The position numbers and the translations under genes were made by a program. From Natronococcus pandeyae (GTDB lineage: Archaea; Halobacteriota; Halobacteria; Halobacteriales; Natrialbaceae), in NCBI RefSeq assembly GCF_008122205.1, contig NZ_PHNJ01000010.1, positions 116,051 through 180,050 of the forward strand: a DNA stretch of 64,000 nucleotides, read 5' to 3'. Within the stretch, counting starts at the first letter, position 1. Every line of letters begins with the position of its first letter. Below are positions 62,268-64,000 of the stretch, piece by piece. The notes under the pieces are model-generated. The model saw nothing but the letters and a program-made list of their open reading frames with translations, ran no database searches and was not told the origin of the DNA.

Positions 62268-62775
62268 GCTATCTGTGGTTTCGACTGCAAGGGATTTGGT
62301 CCTTTCCTAATCTCCTCAATCATAGAGCTACTATCAGATCTCTTACTGGTGTTTCACGGGAGGTAACAGTGTAACCTCCGGTGAAATGATAACCCTCGCG
62401 GAGAGACGAACGTAGTACGAAGGCGATAAGCAGAGCTCGAGAACGTTGCAGCGTCGAAAGGGAAGAACCCCCTAAGGAGTTCTTTCCTTTCGGCCAAAGT
62501 ATAATAAGCGTTGTCCCGAGACCAGCGGCAGCACTGTCTCGCTCAGTGCTGGACCGGTACTGCTTGAGCAGTTCACTCGGGCACACGCGATAGGCTTTGG
62601 TACGACGGTACCGACCGTTAGCGCTCAATTCGGACACATGAATGTTCACCAATCCACTAACAGCAGCGGACGACCGGAAAGTCGGACAGCAGAATAGAAT
62701 CAGTGATCTGAGTGAGGAGCGACCCTCGACGTCGCCCTCCCACCCTCAAAACGAAGCTCAGCGAGTCCAGCAATA
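62268..62775. other. Hairpin-rich gene-free segment
   Basis: About 500 bp with no convincing gene but several strong stems. A 17-bp near-perfect inverted repeat (15/17) lies at 62352-62386 (TTTCACGGGAGGT.../...CCTCCGGTGAAA). A 17-bp stem occurs at 62455-62492 (CGAAAGG.../...CCTTTCG). An outer CCCGAG/CTCGGG stem (62515-62520 and 62576-62581) encloses two hairpins, 62529-62551 (8 bp) and 62559-62572 (5 bp). A small one is at 62599-62612. It may be an RNA gene or a replication origin. Confidence 0.45.
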
Positions 62776-63294
62776 ATGCTTCTCGAGGCTCCCTCCGCGC
62801 AACTCCTCGAGAGACTCACTGTCGGAACCCAGGGCTCTGTTCACTGCCAGTGGTGCGACCACGAGTTCGCCGAAGGCGACGTCGCTATCGTCTTGTTCAC
62901 CCAGACAGCCGATACCGGTCGCTGGGAGGTCCACCGAACCTACTGCACAGCATGCAATCCCTCGACCATCGCTCGCCCTGTGCTTGACCGTGCACAACTG
63001 CTCGTCCAGTACCGACTCGGTACCTGCGCTGACTCTCCAATCCAGTCAACCGAACTGGTCGCACTCGAGCCCGAATTGATCGACTCGAGCGAACCCGTCG
63101 AGAACCCGCCTGTTCTCGAGACTGACGAGAACACAGACCCAGGCACGAGCGTGCAGCCTCCGTCTCCAAGTTCGAATGAAGTTGAGATAGAGACACTCCC
63201 ACCGAGTCTCAGCGCCCCCACTACTCACCACCCGGAGACGGACTCCAGCGTCCCGCCGGAGGAGCACCCCGTCCCAGACGGCGGCGCCGAATAA
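62776..63294 (+). CDS. CxxC zinc-ribbon-like protein, module copy 2
   Basis: A 172-residue paralog of the protein at 58793: CQWCDHEFAEGDVAIVLF and YCTACNPST form the C4 pattern; the acidic tail TELVALEPELIDSSEP and EIETLPPSLSAP are nearly identical. It is followed by the second coiled-coil protein after a similar leader. The sequence upstream differs, so only this gene and the next belong to the duplicated module. Confidence 0.62.
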   Translation: MLLEAPSAQLLERLTVGTQGSVHCQWCDHEFAEGDVAIVLFTQTADTGRWEVHRTYCTACNPSTIARPVLDRAQLLVQYRLGTCADSPIQSTELVALEPELIDSSEPVENPPVLETDENTDPGTSVQPPSPSSNEVEIETLPPSLSAPTTHHPETDSSVPPEEHPVPDGGAE

Positions 63295-63452
63295 CCCCGA
63301 CTCTTCCTCGATGTCGGACACCTCGCCTGCAGCTCACGAGTGTGGAGACTCCGTCGCTTTCAGAGCTACTCCTGCACCACAGCCGACCGACTACAGCAGA
63401 CACAGCGGCACGTATCGCTCGCTCACCGACTTTTTGCGACCATTAGCCCACG

Positions 63453-64000
63453 ATGTCTACTGACCATACCAACACCAACAGCGACGACGCACAGCCTAGC
63501 ACCATCCAGACGCTGACGAACGAACTTCGAGCACTCTGCTCGAGAGTCGAGGACCTCGAGACCGAAAACGAGACGCTCAAACGCCGCGTCGAAACACAGT
63601 CAGAGCGTATCGATAACCTCGAGGATCGCGTCGAAAAGAACGATCAAACTCGGACGGATCTCGCAAAGAATGTCAACAAGGCGAAGTCGGAGGCCGAGCA
63701 GGCAAAGGAGGTCGCCCGCTCTGCCAGTGCAAAAGCCTGTCAGGTTGAAGCCACGCTCGAGGAGAACGAGAGCGGCGACACGGAAAACGAGACGCCACAG
63801 CTTCCAGGCGACGTCGAGCCCTCCACGAGTCCACTGGACTTCTTTGCAAACTGCCGCCAGTACAAAGTGAAGAAACGCTTCGTCGATCAGCGTAGTGAGC
63901 AGAACACCTACCGTGCATTGCTCGTCGCGAAACGCTGGGAAGAATTCGCGACCAAGCGAACCACGGGTGACGGTGTGTTCTTCACCCGCGATGACGTGCG
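63453..64000 (+). CDS. Coiled-coil plus wHTH-like protein, module copy 2 (truncated by window)
   Basis: The frame is open to the window end. It opens MSTDHTNTNSDDAQPSTIQ, then has the same coiled coil as copy 1 (NELRALCSRVEDLETENETLKRRVETQ) and the conserved FANCRQYKVKKRFVDQRSEQNTYRALLVAKRWEE. The last 80 bases are identical to 59932-60011, whereas upstream sequence differs at many sites. The stop is beyond the window. Confidence 0.6.
   Translation, partial: MSTDHTNTNSDDAQPSTIQTLTNELRALCSRVEDLETENETLKRRVETQSERIDNLEDRVEKNDQTRTDLAKNVNKAKSEAEQAKEVARSASAKACQVEATLEENESGDTENETPQLPGDVEPSTSPLDFFANCRQYKVKKRFVDQRSEQNTYRALLVAKRWEEFATKRTTGDGVFFTRDDV
63921..64000 (+). repeat. 80-bp block identical to 59932-60011
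   Basis: CTCGTCGCGAAACGCTGGGA...CGATGACGTGCG matches without a mismatch between the two copies, while flanking coding sequence is diverged. This marks recent gene conversion or a recombination junction; the tract may continue beyond the window. Confidence 0.75.

Noticed and set aside
62320..62652. A 110-codon minus-strand frame.
   Set aside because: It overlies the stem-loop cluster, and the composition (Ser/Arg/Leu) is typical of noncoding sequence.
1..64000. tRNA or rRNA genes and a tRNA-based attachment site.
   Set aside because: I looked for TTCGA/TTCAA loops in a cloverleaf context and for rRNA motifs at island edges. None was convincing.

Overview
The window reads as chromosome of a haloarchaeon, probably a member of the Natrialbales. 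The left part is GC-rich, proteins are rich in Asp and Glu, and the gene content is haloarchaeal: a bacterio-opsin-activator (HTH-10) regulator, ISH3 and IS6 elements, PhiH1-type repressors, and DUF2270 and DUF2243 proteins. The species cannot be fixed from the sequence alone.

Region 1 (1-28,000) is a thiol and sulfur redox block. It holds two thioredoxins, thioredoxin reductase, a DsbA-like protein, VKOR, a CoA-disulfide-reductase-like flavoprotein, a DsrE protein, two Cys-rich membrane proteins, a class V aminotransferase and a TauE exporter. It also holds a complete PSR/TTR-type molybdoenzyme operon (Fe-S subunit, NrfD anchor, catalytic subunit, TorD chaperone) with a divergent PAS-GAF-HTH10 regulator. 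Two paralogous TrmB-type regulators with three conserved cysteines resemble the redox sensor OxsR. About ten promoters share a TATTGT/ACAATA-type element, so much of this block looks like one thiol-responsive regulon. Two structured loci near 7.4-8.0 kb do not encode proteins and are unexplained.

Region 2 (28,000-49,500) is a lower-GC accessory island with defence genes. A transposase with a premature stop opens it. Small hypothetical genes and a decayed gene follow, then an McrB/McrC-like pair flanked by two paralogous proteins that carry a DNA-glycosylase-like (HhH-GPD-like) pattern. Next comes a cluster of DUF1156 adenine methyltransferase, DUF499 ATPase, SNF2 helicase and a coiled-coil zinc protein. 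A frameshifted ISH3 element (16/17-bp terminal repeats) closes the region.

Region 3 (49,500-55,200) is AT-rich and contains the strongest candidate for an undescribed system. Two paralogous ~330-residue proteins are each divergently paired with a membrane protein that carries a C-terminal beta-sandwich-like domain. A further beta-rich protein and a broken IS6 element lie between the two modules.

Region 4 (55,200-64,000) is plasmid- or virus-like. It has tandem PhiH1-repressor-like genes, small hypothetical genes, an array of ACTG(C/T)ATACAGT operators, and a duplicated two-gene module (CxxC protein plus coiled-coil wHTH protein) at 58.8-60.3 kb and 62.8-64 kb. A TnpB-element remnant and a 500-bp gene-free, hairpin-rich segment lie between the copies. 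The last 80 bases of the window are identical to the first copy, which points to recent gene conversion or recombination.
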